Counted from the first letter of the stretch, positions 26,199-36,473 are shown. The stretch: 64,000 bases of DNA from Nocardioides lacusdianchii (GCF_020102855.1 NZ_JADHZD010000003.1:328990-392989); one strand, 5' to 3'. Notes: generated by a model not told the origin, from the letters alone. Program-made: numbers and translations.

Positions 26199-26687
26199 AT
26201 GACCTCTCGGGACATGCCCCTCGTGCCTCCCGCCCGCCAGTGGTGGACCGTCATCCCCTTTCTCGTCGCCGTCACGGTCGTGGCGGGCGTCGGCGGGCTG
26301 GCGGCCTCGTCGGCGCAGGCGACCTACCGCGCGCTCGAGCTGCCGCCCTTCGCTCCCCCGGCGTGGCTCTTCGGCCCGGTGTGGTCGGTGCTCTACCTCT
26401 TCATCGCGGTCGCCGGGTGGCTGCTCTGGCGCGCGCGGGGCTGGGACGGCGTGCTGTGGCTGTGGGCCGTCCAGCTGGTGCTGAACCTTGCGTGGACGCC
26501 GCTGTTCTTCTCCGCCGACCGCTACGTCCTGGCCCTGGCCGACATCGTCCTGCTCGACGTCGCGGTGGCTGCGCTGATCATCCTCGCGTGGCGCACCTCG
26601 CGGGTCGCCGCGTGGCTGCTCGTGCCCTACCTCGCGTGGACCTGCTTCGCGACGGCGCTCAACGCCGGCATCGTCGTCCTCAACTGA
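26199..26687 (+). CDS. tspO: TspO/MBR family protein
   Basis: 162 residues and five membrane segments. LELPPFAPPAWLFGPVWSVLY and NLAWTPLFFSADRYVLAL are the family signatures (tryptophan-rich sensory protein). TspO binds porphyrins and in bacteria is tied to stress or light responses, which suits the nearby photolyase. Separated by 34 bases from the upstream fusion gene. Confidence 0.93.
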   Translation: MTSRDMPLVPPARQWWTVIPFLVAVTVVAGVGGLAASSAQATYRALELPPFAPPAWLFGPVWSVLYLFIAVAGWLLWRARGWDGVLWLWAVQLVLNLAWTPLFFSADRYVLALADIVLLDVAVAALIILAWRTSRVAAWLLVPYLAWTCFATALNAGIVVLN

Positions 26688-26701
26688 GCCAGCTGGGTTG
26701 A

Positions 26702-26713
26702 ATTGACGTCAAT
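26702..26713. promoter_or_regulatory. Perfect 12-bp palindrome ATTGACGTCAAT
   Basis: Lies in the 47-base gap between the convergent tspO and gntK genes. It is AT-rich against its surroundings and too short for a good terminator; it looks like a protein-binding site, role unknown. Confidence 0.3.
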
Positions 26714-26734
26714 ACAGCCGCAAAGGTCGGTCGC

Positions 26735-27246
26735 TCAGAGCCCGAGGCGTGCCAGCACGAGCGCCGCGATGCGGTCGACCGGCAGCGCCGGGTCGACGTC
26801 CATCCCGCGCTCGTCGGCGTGCAGCGGCTCGAGGGTGTCGAGCTGCGACTCCAGCAGGCTCGGCGGCATGAAGTGGTCGCGGGCGTTCATCCGCTCGAGG
26901 ATCATGTGCTTGTCGCCGGTGGAGTGGACGAAGAAGGTCCCCTCGCCCCCGCGCCGCAGGACCTCGCGGTAGGTCCGGCGCAGGGCGCTGCAGGTGATGA
27001 TCGTCGGCTCGCCCCTGGCGTCGCGCTCCGCGGTCCATGCGGCCAGCGACTCCAGCCAGCCCCACCGGTCGGCGTCGGTGAGCGGGATGCCCTCGCGCAT
27101 CTTGGCGACGTTGGCCTCCGGGTGGAAGTCGTCGCCCTCGGCGAACTCCCAGCCCAACCGCTCACGGACGGCCTGGGCCACCGTGGACTTGCCCGACCCC
27201 GAGATGCCCATGAAGACGAGGTGGATCGGCGCTCCCGGGTCGGTCG

Positions 27247-27250
<4 letters not shown>
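26735..27250 (-). CDS. gntK: Gluconokinase
   Basis: 171 residues. P-loop GISGSGKST at about 14-22, then EGDDFHPEANVAKMREGIPLTDADRWGWL, ITCSALRRTYREVLR and ESQLDTLEPL, all typical of GntK. It phosphorylates D-gluconate to 6-phosphogluconate for the pentose phosphate pathway. Its ATG overlaps the permease stop by four bases. Confidence 0.95.
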
Positions 27251-28623
<1,373 letters not shown>

Positions 28624-28694
28624 GAGGTACCTCCGAGGTGGGTTGGCCTCACCCTAGGCGCCGGGCCGGACACCCGGCACCTCCGTCGGGGCAC

Positions 28695-28703
28695 TTGTCC
28701 ACA
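28695..28703 (+). promoter_or_regulatory. TTGTCCACA box upstream of the WXG100 pair
   Basis: TTGTCCACAGATTG, 53 bases before the ATG at 28757; CACCAT is seven bases before the start. Confidence 0.55.
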
Positions 28704-28756
28704 GATTGCCGCGCAGGGGTGTCGCCGCGGGCGACCGGCTCGCCACCATCGGAGAC

Positions 28757-29074
28757 ATGATCCTCTCGGGAAACCTCAGCCTCGACCGCGCCGCCCACGC
28801 CGCGGCCTCTTCCTCGATGTCGGCCCGCCTGGCCGAGCTCGACCAGCGCCGTCGCGCCGCGGCCACCACGGTCGACGCGCTGCTCGCCTCGTGGCGCGGT
28901 GACGCCGCGACGCACTACTCCTCGCGCTGGCAGGAGTGGGACGGTGCCGCCACCGACGTCGTCGACGCGCTGTCCGCCCTGCTCGGCGCGATCGACCTCG
29001 CGCGGCGCGACCTCAAAGCCTCCGACACCGGCACCGCGGCGCGCGGCGACCAGCTGGCGGGACGCCTCGGATGA
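28757..29074 (+). CDS. WXG100/ESAT-6-like protein
   Basis: 105 residues, helical, with W-R-G in the turn (LLASWRGDAATHYSSRWQEW) between two predicted helices, the pattern of type VII secretion substrates. The next gene overlaps it by four bases and is also WXG100-like, as expected for a heterodimer. No EccC or other ESX machinery gene is in the window. Confidence 0.78.
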   Translation: MILSGNLSLDRAAHAAASSSMSARLAELDQRRRAAATTVDALLASWRGDAATHYSSRWQEWDGAATDVVDALSALLGAIDLARRDLKASDTGTAARGDQLAGRLG

Positions 29075-29370
29075 CGGCGTACGACGTCGACCTCGACGAG
29101 CTGCGCGCGGCGGTGCTCGAGCTGGCCGCCTGCCAGCGGGGCCTTCTGGCCCTCGCCGGCGAGGTCGACGCGGGGCAGGAACAGCTCGACGCCGGCTGGC
29201 TGGGCATCGCGAGCAGCGCCGAGGCGACGGCGTACGACGGCTGGCGCCGTGGCTGCGCGGACATGGTCACCGCCCTCGCGGCGCTGCGCGCGATCGCCGA
29301 GGCGGCCGACGGGCACTACTCCCACGCCGTCGGCTCGACGGTGGCGCTCTGGCGCCAGGTCTCCGGCTGA
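29071..29370 (+). CDS. WXG100-like partner protein
   Basis: 99 residues starting MTAYDVDLDELRAAVLELAA, with W-L-G in DAGWLGIASSAEATAYDGWRRG. Helical hairpin of WXG100 type. ATGA overlap with the upstream WXG100 gene argues for co-translation and pairing. Confidence 0.75.
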   Translation: MTAYDVDLDELRAAVLELAACQRGLLALAGEVDAGQEQLDAGWLGIASSAEATAYDGWRRGCADMVTALAALRAIAEAADGHYSHAVGSTVALWRQVSG

Positions 29371-29470
29371 CAGTTGGCCACGCGACAGCATCACAAGTCC
29401 CCGCGCCGACCCGTCAGGCGATTCTTGACACAGTTCCACGATTGTCCCGCGCTGACCGACCCGGGCTCCC

Positions 29471-29476
29471 TACACT
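29471..29476 (+). promoter_or_regulatory. Leaderless -10 (TACACT)
   Basis: TACACT, seven bases, GTG at 29484. Confidence 0.6.
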
Positions 29477-29483
29477 CCCGCGG

Positions 29484-31730
29484 GTGACTGACCCAGATCT
29501 CGGCGCCTCGCCGCGCCACCAGCCCTCCTCCACGCCCGCGCCACGGCCCACGCCCGGCATGCCGGCCGGCCTCCTGCTCGCGTGGCGCGCCCCGCTGGTG
29601 GCGTACGGGGTCACGCTGGCGGCGAGCGTGCTGCTCGGCGTGCTGACCCTGGTGGCGCTGGCCTCCGGCGACGCCCCCTCCGAGGCCGAGGAGCTCTCCG
29701 ACGCGACCGACGGGCTGCTCGCTGTCCTTGCCCTTCCCTTCCAGCTGACGGCGATGGCGCTCGGCGGGCGCATCGGGCTCTCCACCGACGACTTCTCCGT
29801 GTCGTTGCGGGCGCTGCCGCTGGTGCTGACCGCGACGTACGTCCTGGTGCTGGCGCGCACGGCCAGCAGGGTCGAGGGGCGCTCTCCTGCAGCCTCGCGC
29901 CAGGAGCGGGCCCTCGTCTCGGGCGCGACCGCCGTGGGAGCGACCGTCGCCATCGCCCTCGTCACGAGGCTGCTCGCCCTGCGTGCCGACGACAGCGCCA
30001 TCCACGCCCTGTCCGTCTCGCTCGTCGTCGGCACCCTCGCGCTCACCTTCATGGGCGACTTCCTCGGCCGCGAGCTGCGGGTGGTCGGACTTCCCGCTGC
30101 CGCCCGCTCGTGGACGCCTGCCGTCGTCGCATGGCTGGCGCACATCGGCCTCTGGATGGTCGTCTCGCTGCCGATCCTCTTCGTCCTTGCGTGGATCGAC
30201 TCCGGCTTCCGCGCCGCGCTGTCGATCCCGCTGTGGTGGCCCACCGCCGCCTTCTGGACCTACGCGATGGGACACCTCTCGGGCATCGGCGCGTCCGGGT
30301 TGAACACCTACGCCTGGAGCGGCGACGGCGTCCTCGCGCCAGTGGTGCTGCTGCTCGGCGCCGTGGCAGCCACGACCTTTGCCTCCTTGGTGTGGCACCT
30401 GCGTGCGCGCCGGACCCCCGCCGAGCTCGCCGGGCCCGCCTCGTGGGTGCGCCTGCCCGTCGCCTTCGCCGTGGGCGGCATCGCCGTGACGCTGCTCTCG
30501 ACGATCAGCATCGGTGGCGGCCTCCTTGGCGTCAGCGGCTCCTTCACCGTCATGCCCGCCGCGTGGACCTGCCTGCTGCTCGCCCTGTGGGGCCTGGTCG
30601 CCGAGGCGCTGTCGCGGAGCATCGCCCCACGCCTCGCCGCCGCGCTCCCGGCGACCATCCTCGCCCGCCTGCAAGGACCCGCGGTCGCGGCGGCCCCTGA
30701 GGACGGGCCCGCTGCGGACCCGGTGGCCACCACGCCGATGTCACCCGAGCAGGCCCGCAAGGCGCGCCGGATCGCCCTCGTCGTGGGCGCCGGCCTGGCG
30801 CTGGTCGTCGCGGCAGTCGTCGCGGTCAGCGTGATCGGGTCCACCTTCTTCACACCGGAGAAGGCGGCGGAGGACTACGTCGAAGCGCTCGCGGACGGTG
30901 ACGTCCAAGCCCTTGCGGAGTCACTGCCCGAGGGGCAGGAGCTCTCTCCGCTGCTGCTCACCGACGAGATCTACGAGGCTGCCGGGGACCGGCCGACCGG
31001 CTACACGCTCGGTGACGTCAACGTCCTCGGCGACGACGCGATGGTCGAGGTCGAGGCAGACGGCGGTGTCGGTGGCAGCTCGTACCTCTCGCTGGAGAAG
31101 GGCGACAAGAAGTTCGGGATCTTCCAGGAGTGGAAGGTGACCGAGGGACTCACGTCCGCCCTCAGCATCACGACCGACGACGCGGAGGAGTTCGCGATCA
31201 ACGGGGTGGCCGTCGAGGCGCCCGCCGAGGGCTACGGCACCTTTGCCGTGCTCCCGGGCTCCTACGAGGTCGACCCCTTCGCCGGCAACGAGTGGGTCGA
31301 GGGCGCCGTGAGCGAGGTGGCTGTCGCACTGGGTGACTACGCATCCCCCGACATCTCGGCACCCGAGCCCTCGGCCGCCTTCGTCGAGCAGGTCGACTCC
31401 GAGGTCACGTCGTGGCTGGACGAGTGCATGGCGAGCACCGAGGCCGAGCCGCCCGGGTGCCCGCAGTCCGCCTTCGTCTTCGGCGACGTGCGCGACCTCA
31501 CCTGGGAGCTCACCGAGGCCCCGACGGTCGACTACGACTTCTTCGACCCCACCTTCCCGATGGATCTCTACGTCTCGGACGGCGCCGCCACCGCGACCTA
31601 CGAGGTCGATGAGTCGTACGGCTTCGGTGCGCGGCAGTGGGTCGAGGAGACCGATGAGTCCTCGCTGAGCTTCTCGGTCGAGGTCGACGAGGTCGACGGG
31701 GACCTCGAGGTCACTCCGGACTCCTACTGA
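29484..31730 (+). CDS. Large multi-pass membrane protein with C-terminal extracytoplasmic domain
   Basis: 748 residues. A Pro-rich N-terminus, about nine to ten membrane segments between residues 30 and 395, a cytoplasmic linker (APEDGPAADPVATTPMSPEQ), one more membrane segment (about 430-455, IALVVGAGLALVVAAVVAVS) and an acidic outside domain of about 290 residues (FFTPEKAAEDYVEALADGD resembles NTF2-like/DUF4878 starts). The layout resembles actinobacterial streptophobe-type or zinc-ribbon membrane proteins, but I cannot assign a family. Lies between the WXG100 pair and the first toxin gene. Confidence 0.72.
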   Translation: MTDPDLGASPRHQPSSTPAPRPTPGMPAGLLLAWRAPLVAYGVTLAASVLLGVLTLVALASGDAPSEAEELSDATDGLLAVLALPFQLTAMALGGRIGLSTDDFSVSLRALPLVLTATYVLVLARTASRVEGRSPAASRQERALVSGATAVGATVAIALVTRLLALRADDSAIHALSVSLVVGTLALTFMGDFLGRELRVVGLPAAARSWTPAVVAWLAHIGLWMVVSLPILFVLAWIDSGFRAALSIPLWWPTAAFWTYAMGHLSGIGASGLNTYAWSGDGVLAPVVLLLGAVAATTFASLVWHLRARRTPAELAGPASWVRLPVAFAVGGIAVTLLSTISIGGGLLGVSGSFTVMPAAWTCLLLALWGLVAEALSRSIAPRLAAALPATILARLQGPAVAAAPEDGPAADPVATTPMSPEQARKARRIALVVGAGLALVVAAVVAVSVIGSTFFTPEKAAEDYVEALADGDVQALAESLPEGQELSPLLLTDEIYEAAGDRPTGYTLGDVNVLGDDAMVEVEADGGVGGSSYLSLEKGDKKFGIFQEWKVTEGLTSALSITTDDAEEFAINGVAVEAPAEGYGTFAVLPGSYEVDPFAGNEWVEGAVSEVAVALGDYASPDISAPEPSAAFVEQVDSEVTSWLDECMASTEAEPPGCPQSAFVFGDVRDLTWELTEAPTVDYDFFDPTFPMDLYVSDGAATATYEVDESYGFGARQWVEETDESSLSFSVEVDEVDGDLEVTPDSY

Positions 31731-31735
31731 TCCGC

Positions 31736-31744
31736 TTGTCCACA
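31736..31744 (+). promoter_or_regulatory. TTGTCCACA box upstream of toxin gene 1
   Basis: TTGTCCACAGCCGG, six bases after the stop of the membrane protein and 40 bases before the TTG at 31785, closer than the 50-53 seen at the other six sites. Confidence 0.5.
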
Positions 31745-31784
31745 GCCGGGCCCGCGGGGGTGGCGATCGCCTCCCCCGCAGCGC

Positions 31785-33080
31785 TTGTGCGGAGGGTTCA
31801 CCAAGGCCGCTGACGCCTGCCTGACGGCCAACCAGACCGCGGCGGTGCTGACCGAGTCACTGGCCTCCCGCCTGTCGTCCCACGCCGGGATGGCCGGCAA
31901 CGACGCGACGAGCGCGGGCTTCGCAGCGTCGTACGACACGGGCGCGACCGAGGCACTCGCCGCGCTCGCCGACCTCACCCACGCCTTCATCGGGGCAGGC
32001 CGACTGCTCGCCGCGACAGGTCGCCACCACGCGGTGGCGGAAGCGGGGGCAGCCGGACTCCGCACGTCGGCGTACGTCGGCGGCGACCTGCACGAGAACG
32101 ACTACGTCCGCGTCCAGCCGGCCGCTCCACCGTCCACCCTCGGCGGCCAGGAGCCGTCGCTGGGCAGGATCGACGCGTGGATCCTCGACCAGGTCGAGGG
32201 CTTCGTCTGGCCGGGAGCGGACGTCGAGGGACTGCGCAAGGCTGCCACCGACTGGCGGCGCGCGGCCGCGACCACTTCGCGACTGGCCGATCACGTCGAC
32301 GCTGCCGTCGCGCTCGTCGAGCAGCAGCGCTCACCCGAGGTGCCCCTCGCCGTCGACGCGCTGACCGACCTCGCCGGACTGATCGGCGACACCGCCTGGC
32401 AGCTCTCGACGGTGGCGAGCGCCTGCGAGGAGTACGCCGCCGCGGTCGAGGAGGCCCGCGAGCGCACGCGCGCCCTGCTGGCCGAGATCGCGCAGATGGT
32501 CGTCGAAGGTGCCGCAGTGACCGCCCTCGTCGCCGGCGTGACCGGCGGGCTGGGCGGGAGCGCTGCCCTCGGCGCAGCCGCGGCCAGGGTCCGGGCGCAG
32601 GCGCCGCGCTTCCACGCGCTGCTCCTCGCCCTCCGCGCAGGCACGACGACCGCTGGGGCACGGCTCGACCGTGCCCAAGACGACCTGGTGCGCATCCGTT
32701 CGCAGGTCGAGCGGTTCATCCGCGTACCGGCGCGCAGCGAGCGCGGGAGCATGAGGGGGCCGGGAGGCTGGGCTGGCAGTGCTCGTACGCCCGGGCGCGC
32801 CCGTCCCGAGGTGGAGGACGCGAAGCTCAACAACTACGTCCGACATCTCTTCAAGGGCGTGGACAACGACAAACGTGTCGGCGACGGCACCACCATGGAC
32901 GCCATGCGCCATGAGCTCGCCGCAGGTGGTCTCGTGCACGGCAAGGACCACGTCAGGAAGGGGCGTGAGATCTTGAACGGACTGGAGCGATGGTTGCGGA
33001 CCAGGCAGGACGCGTCCCAGCACGACCGTGACACAGCGGCGCGCCTGGCAGAGGAGCTGAGGAGGTTGTTGGACCAGTGA
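31785..33080 (+). CDS. Polymorphic toxin-like protein 1 (5' end uncertain)
   Basis: 431 residues from TTG 31785, the only in-frame start codon. Residues 1 to about 318 are paralogous to the protein at 41381 (CGGFTKAADAC, DAWILDQVEGFVWPGADVEGLR, VTGGLGGSAALG, RAQAPRFHALLLALRA). The last 112 residues differ completely (LNNYVRHLFKGVDNDKRVGD, GTTMDAMRHELAAGGLVHGK) and resemble, from memory, toxin tips of LXG/RHS proteins. Helical N-terminal half plus small hydrophobic segment fits a type VII-exported carrier. A downstream gene overlaps by GTGA and is the likely immunity protein. Compared with the paralogue about 24 bases are missing between the upstream box and CGG, so the true start may be lost. 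Confidence 0.65.
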   Translation: MCGGFTKAADACLTANQTAAVLTESLASRLSSHAGMAGNDATSAGFAASYDTGATEALAALADLTHAFIGAGRLLAATGRHHAVAEAGAAGLRTSAYVGGDLHENDYVRVQPAAPPSTLGGQEPSLGRIDAWILDQVEGFVWPGADVEGLRKAATDWRRAAATTSRLADHVDAAVALVEQQRSPEVPLAVDALTDLAGLIGDTAWQLSTVASACEEYAAAVEEARERTRALLAEIAQMVVEGAAVTALVAGVTGGLGGSAALGAAAARVRAQAPRFHALLLALRAGTTTAGARLDRAQDDLVRIRSQVERFIRVPARSERGSMRGPGGWAGSARTPGRARPEVEDAKLNNYVRHLFKGVDNDKRVGDGTTMDAMRHELAAGGLVHGKDHVRKGREILNGLERWLRTRQDASQHDRDTAARLAEELRRLLDQ

Positions 33081-33436
33081 GCACCGAGAGTGACTTCATC
33101 CACGCGCTGGTGGACGTTGTGCCGGAGCTGCGCCCCCAGTTGCAGCAACACCTGTCGGACGAAGAGGGTGAGCTTCTCCCTTACGTCTTCCTCGGAGACG
33201 TGGCTGCGTGGCTCCACGAGCAGAGCCAGCCCGATCCCCAGCGCGTCAGCGAGGTCTTCGCCTGGCTCGAGGAGCGGTTCGACGGCGGTGACTTCGACAC
33301 CCGCAACCTGATCGATGTCGGCCTGGTCGAGATGCTGCCAGCGCATCCCGACGGCGCGACGGTCCTGAGCCTGCTCGGGCCGCAGCTGCGCGCGCGGGCG
33401 GAGGTCGCCGGACTACTCCCGACTGACGAACCGTGA
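33077..33436 (+). CDS. Probable immunity protein 1
   Basis: 119 residues, acidic (LVDVVPELRPQLQQHLSDEE, FAWLEERFDGGDFDTRNLID, VGLVEMLPAHPDG). It resembles DUF7674-type small proteins. GTG start overlaps the toxin stop, the same junction as in the second pair at 42694. Role inferred from position and acidity. Confidence 0.68.
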   Translation: MSTESDFIHALVDVVPELRPQLQQHLSDEEGELLPYVFLGDVAAWLHEQSQPDPQRVSEVFAWLEERFDGGDFDTRNLIDVGLVEMLPAHPDGATVLSLLGPQLRARAEVAGLLPTDEP

Positions 33437-33504
33437 CAGAGCGCCCTGAGCGCGCAATTTGAAAGACCTCCTCTGGGTTTCCTCCAGACCTCGTCAATCG
33501 GCGC

Positions 33505-33819
33505 ATGGACCTCCCCAGCCTTGGGCAGGGGAACAGGGTGATCCCCGTGGGAAGCTTCGACCACGACCGTGTCGCGCACGCCGCGATGACGGCCCGCCGC
33601 GCTGCCCGGATGAGCGAGGTCGAGGCATCCCGGAGGGACGCAGAGGCGGTCATCGAGAAGCTGCTCGAGCAGTGGCGCGCCGACGACCTGGCCGGCACCG
33701 CGTCGGCGTACCTCTGGGACACCACGGCGATGGAGGCGATCGACGCCCTGTCCACCCTGTTGGCGAAGGTCGACCTCGCCCACGGCCCTCCGCTGATCAG
33801 CCAGCGCACGCACTCCTGA
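33505..33819 (+). CDS. WXG100-like protein, possibly decaying copy
   Basis: 104 residues (or 93 from GTG 33538). The stretch HDRVAHAAMTARRAARMSEV, LLEQWRADDLAGTASAYLW and AIDALSTLLAKVDLA aligns with the WXG100 protein at 28757, but the turn reads W-R-A and the region before it is changed. There is no box upstream and no partner gene. Either a diverged homologue or a relic left by cassette duplication. Confidence 0.5.
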   Translation: MDLPSLGQGNRVIPVGSFDHDRVAHAAMTARRAARMSEVEASRRDAEAVIEKLLEQWRADDLAGTASAYLWDTTAMEAIDALSTLLAKVDLAHGPPLISQRTHS

Positions 33820-33854
33820 TCCCCGGACTCCACACGCGCTGACCACTGCCCGGC

Positions 33855-33860
33855 GATACT
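33855..33860 (+). promoter_or_regulatory. Candidate leaderless -10 (GATACT)
   Basis: GATACT, six bases, GTG at 33867. Confidence 0.5.
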
Positions 33861-33866
33861 CGTCGG

Positions 33867-34604
33867 GTGCCCCGCCGCCACCGCTCGACGTCCGTCTCGG
33901 TCGTCCTCACCGTGGCCCTGCTGGCGGCGGTCGTGCTGCTCCACCCGTCGTCACAGATGCAGAGCGTGCGCAGCCTGGTCGGCCTCGGGCAGGAGCGGGT
34001 GCTGCCCGCACCGCCGATCGAGTCGCTCGGTGGGGCCTACGCCTTCTCCGCGACGCAGCCCCGCTCCGGTGAGCCGGTCGGGTGGGACCCGTGCACGAAG
34101 GTGGAGTACGCCGTGAACCCGGCCGGGATGCCCGACGCCATGCGCCCGCTCGTCGAGCGGGCCGTCGACCGCATCTCCGCCGCGACCGGGCTGGCCTTCG
34201 AGGACGCCGGCAACACCGACCGCCGCCCCTTCACGGGCCCGCTCGTGCGGCTCGGCGGCGGACGACCGGTCGTGATCGGCTGGGGCGACGACGCGGAGTT
34301 CCCCGGCCTGGCCGGACCTGTCGCGGGCCTCGGCGGCGCGGCCGCGGAGGACGGCGCACAGGGCCGGCGCTACTACGTGACCGGCGGGATCGTGCTCGAC
34401 GTCGAGGCCTTCACCGACGCGGCGGTGGCCCTGCAGCCGCGGATGGTCGAGGCCATCGTGGTGCACGAGCTCGCCCACGTGGTCGGTCTCGACCACGTGG
34501 CGGAGCCGATGGAGCTGATGTACGCCGACAACACCGGCCAGGTCGAGCTGGGGCCCGGCGACCGCGAGGGCCTGGCGCGGCTCGGGTCGGTGCCCTGCGG
34601 CTGA
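33867..34604 (+). CDS. Secreted matrixin-like metalloprotease
   Basis: 245 residues. N-terminal signal/anchor (VSVVLTVALLAAVVLLHP, about 9-27). Zinc motif H200-E-L-A-H204-V-V-G-L-D-H210, followed by MELMYADN, a Met-turn-like element. The upstream YAVNPAGMPDAMRPLVERAV and TGLAFEDAG segments match reprolysin/matrixin-type M10-M57 proteins. Expected outside the membrane. Substrate unknown. Confidence 0.87.
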   Translation: MPRRHRSTSVSVVLTVALLAAVVLLHPSSQMQSVRSLVGLGQERVLPAPPIESLGGAYAFSATQPRSGEPVGWDPCTKVEYAVNPAGMPDAMRPLVERAVDRISAATGLAFEDAGNTDRRPFTGPLVRLGGGRPVVIGWGDDAEFPGLAGPVAGLGGAAAEDGAQGRRYYVTGGIVLDVEAFTDAAVALQPRMVEAIVVHELAHVVGLDHVAEPMELMYADNTGQVELGPGDREGLARLGSVPCG

Positions 34605-34627
34605 GGCACGTCAGCCGCGCAGATGAC

Positions 34628-34849
34628 TCAGAGGTGGTGCAGCTTCGCGAAGGGCGGGGTGATCCGGTAGGCCTGCGAGCCGAAGTCGACCGTCACGGCG
34701 TGGCTGTCGACCTTGACGACCTTGCCGAGGCCGTACATGTCGTGGCTGACCCGGTCGTCCACGTCGAAGACCTTGATCTCCGCCTCCGCCGCAGGCTTGA
34801 ACGGGCTGCTCTTCAGGTGCTTCGGCCGTGAGCCGCTCGAGGAGGTCAT
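34628..34849 (-). CDS. Small protein with UvrD-C-terminal/CarD-like Tudor domain
   Basis: 73 residues. VDDRVSHDMYGLGKVVKVDS and VDFGSQAYRITPPFAKLHHL match the Tudor-like C-terminal module of PcrA/UvrD (GDRVxHDxYGLGxVV), which contacts RNA polymerase, here as a stand-alone protein. Start at ATG 34849; CATACT is eight bases upstream. Role unknown, a transcription or repair link is possible. Confidence 0.78.
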   Translation of the reverse strand: MTSSSGSRPKHLKSSPFKPAAEAEIKVFDVDDRVSHDMYGLGKVVKVDSHAVTVDFGSQAYRITPPFAKLHHL

Positions 34850-34895
34850 TTGACCCAAGTATGCACCTCGCTGGGTGATTCCGCGCCTTCTCACC

Positions 34896-35651
34896 TCACG
34901 CGGGGGCGACCACGCCCGGCCGCACGCAGGCGGCGTACACCCCCAGTACAGGCTCCCCCGCTGCGTTCGTCGGGCGCGCGCCGACCAGCGCCCTGAGCAG
35001 CCTGAGGTCCTTGGCGCCGGTGTCCGGATCGTGGTCGACGACCGCGCAGCGCGGCACCGGTACGCCGACCCGCAGGCGCGCGGCGCCCACCCCGACCTCC
35101 GTGCCGAGCCAGGTGTCCTCGACGTAGGGCTCGTCGGTCTCCACGACGAGCGTGGCGCGGAACCTCGCGGCCGCGACGGGTCGTCCCAGGCGCTCGGTCA
35201 GGTCGTCCAGGGTCGCGGTGCCGACGAGCGTGACCGGGTCGCCGAAGACCACCCCGCCGCGCGGCGCGGAGGCCAGGCGTACGTCCGTGCCGAGGAAGCG
35301 CGACACCAGCGACGCGTGCGGGCCCGCGGTCAGCGTGAGCGGGACCGATCGGCCCCAGTAGTCGCACGCGACCGTCTCCCCCGACGCCTCCGGCACCCCG
35401 TCGGCGGACGACCCGTCGGGCAAGGTCAGCGCAAGGAGGCCGTCGTCGACGGAGGCGACGACACCCATCAGCGACGGGTGCTGGACCGTGCGCAGCACCC
35501 GCCGTGCACCGACGTCGACCAGGCACCAGACGCGGTCGCCGACCGCGCCCCGCTCGTCGAGCTCCAGCCGCGGCACCGGGCGGTGCCGCATCCCCTTGAC
35601 CGGCGCGAAGCCAGCGCTGCGGACGACGAGATCGGCGGGCATGCGGCCCAT
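34896..35651 (-). CDS. MOSC domain protein
   Basis: 251 residues. N-terminal MOSC_N beta-barrel (GFAPVKGMRHRP, LDERGAVGDRVWCLVD) and C-terminal MOSC domain with RFRATLVVET and the conserved Cys in VPVPRCAVVDHDPDTG. MOSC proteins handle sulfur bound to molybdenum cofactor and act in amidoxime or related reductions. ATG 35642 is an alternative start. Confidence 0.87.
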   Translation of the reverse strand: MGRMPADLVVRSAGFAPVKGMRHRPVPRLELDERGAVGDRVWCLVDVGARRVLRTVQHPSLMGVVASVDDGLLALTLPDGSSADGVPEASGETVACDYWGRSVPLTLTAGPHASLVSRFLGTDVRLASAPRGGVVFGDPVTLVGTATLDDLTERLGRPVAAARFRATLVVETDEPYVEDTWLGTEVGVGAARLRVGVPVPRCAVVDHDPDTGAKDLRLLRALVGARPTNAAGEPVLGVYAACVRPGVVAPA

Positions 35652-35664
35652 CGTCCCAGCCGCG

Positions 35665-36174
35665 TCAGGCGTCGGTCGCCCGCAGGAGCCCGATGACGTA
35701 CGCCGCCTGCCCCAGGTGCTGCAGGCAGTCGCCCTGGATGCTGACGAGGCGCTGGCCCGCCGTGACGGGCGGGTTCCAGTTCTGGTCGACCTCGCGCTCG
35801 AGCTCCGCCTCGTCGACGGTGAGCAGGTAGCGCGCGGTCGCGAGCGTCACCTCGTGGTGGTAGTCGACGAGCAGCCGCGGGTCCTCGATGCGGATCGCGT
35901 CGACCTGCTCGTCGGTGTGGCCGTAGCCGATGTCGTCGGTGTCGTTGGGCAGGCCGAAGCGGTCCTGGAAGTCCTCCCAGACCTGCGGCTGGTCGGCCAG
36001 GTGCGCGACGTGGTGGTCCTGCACCCGGGCGAGGTGCCACAGCAGCCAGCCGACCGGGTTGCCGGTGCCGCCGGGTCGCTCGTGCAGCGTGCGCTCGTCG
36101 AGGCCCTGGGCCACACCGTCGTACAGCTCGGTGATGCGGCCGAAGCCCTCGGTCAGCAGTCCACGGACGTCCAT
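35665..36174 (-). CDS. DinB-like (DUF664) protein
   Basis: 169 residues. Four-helix DinB fold with metal-binding His in HLARVQDHHVAHLAD and in DYHHEVTLATARYLL and CLQHLGQAAYVIGLL. Actinobacterial members are often mycothiol-dependent S-transferases. No function can be fixed. It starts five bases before the end of the small acidic gene upstream. Confidence 0.82.
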   Translation of the reverse strand: MDVRGLLTEGFGRITELYDGVAQGLDERTLHERPGGTGNPVGWLLWHLARVQDHHVAHLADQPQVWEDFQDRFGLPNDTDDIGYGHTDEQVDAIRIEDPRLLVDYHHEVTLATARYLLTVDEAELEREVDQNWNPPVTAGQRLVSIQGDCLQHLGQAAYVIGLLRATDA

Positions 36175-36178
36175 CGGG

Positions 36179-36418
36179 TCACTCCGCCGGCGTCGCGGAC
36201 CTGACCTGCGGCGCGCTCGAGTGCTCGTCCTTCATGTCGTCGATCTCGGCGAGGATGCGCGAGCGCTCCCCGTCGTCGAGCGACACCTGCGCCTCGCGCA
36301 GGCCCTCGTCGAGCTGCTGCGCGATGGTGCTGTCCTCCGCGCTGTACTGGTAGGAGCTCACCTCGTCGACCACCCGCTGGGCTGCCTCGATCGCTGCCTG
36401 CTGCGCTTCGTCAGTCAT
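36179..36418 (-). CDS. Small acidic protein of unknown function
   Basis: 79 residues, helical and acidic (EAAQRVVDEVSSYQYSAEDS, AEIDDMKDEHSSAPQVRS). Four bases separate it from the DinB-like gene, so they are probably one transcript. No family recognised. Confidence 0.65.
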   Translation of the reverse strand: MTDEAQQAAIEAAQRVVDEVSSYQYSAEDSTIAQQLDEGLREAQVSLDDGERSRILAEIDDMKDEHSSAPQVRSATPAE

Positions 36419-36473
36419 GCCGTCCACCGTCGACGACGCCCTCTCGCCGCACAACGCCCGTCGGGGTGGGGGC

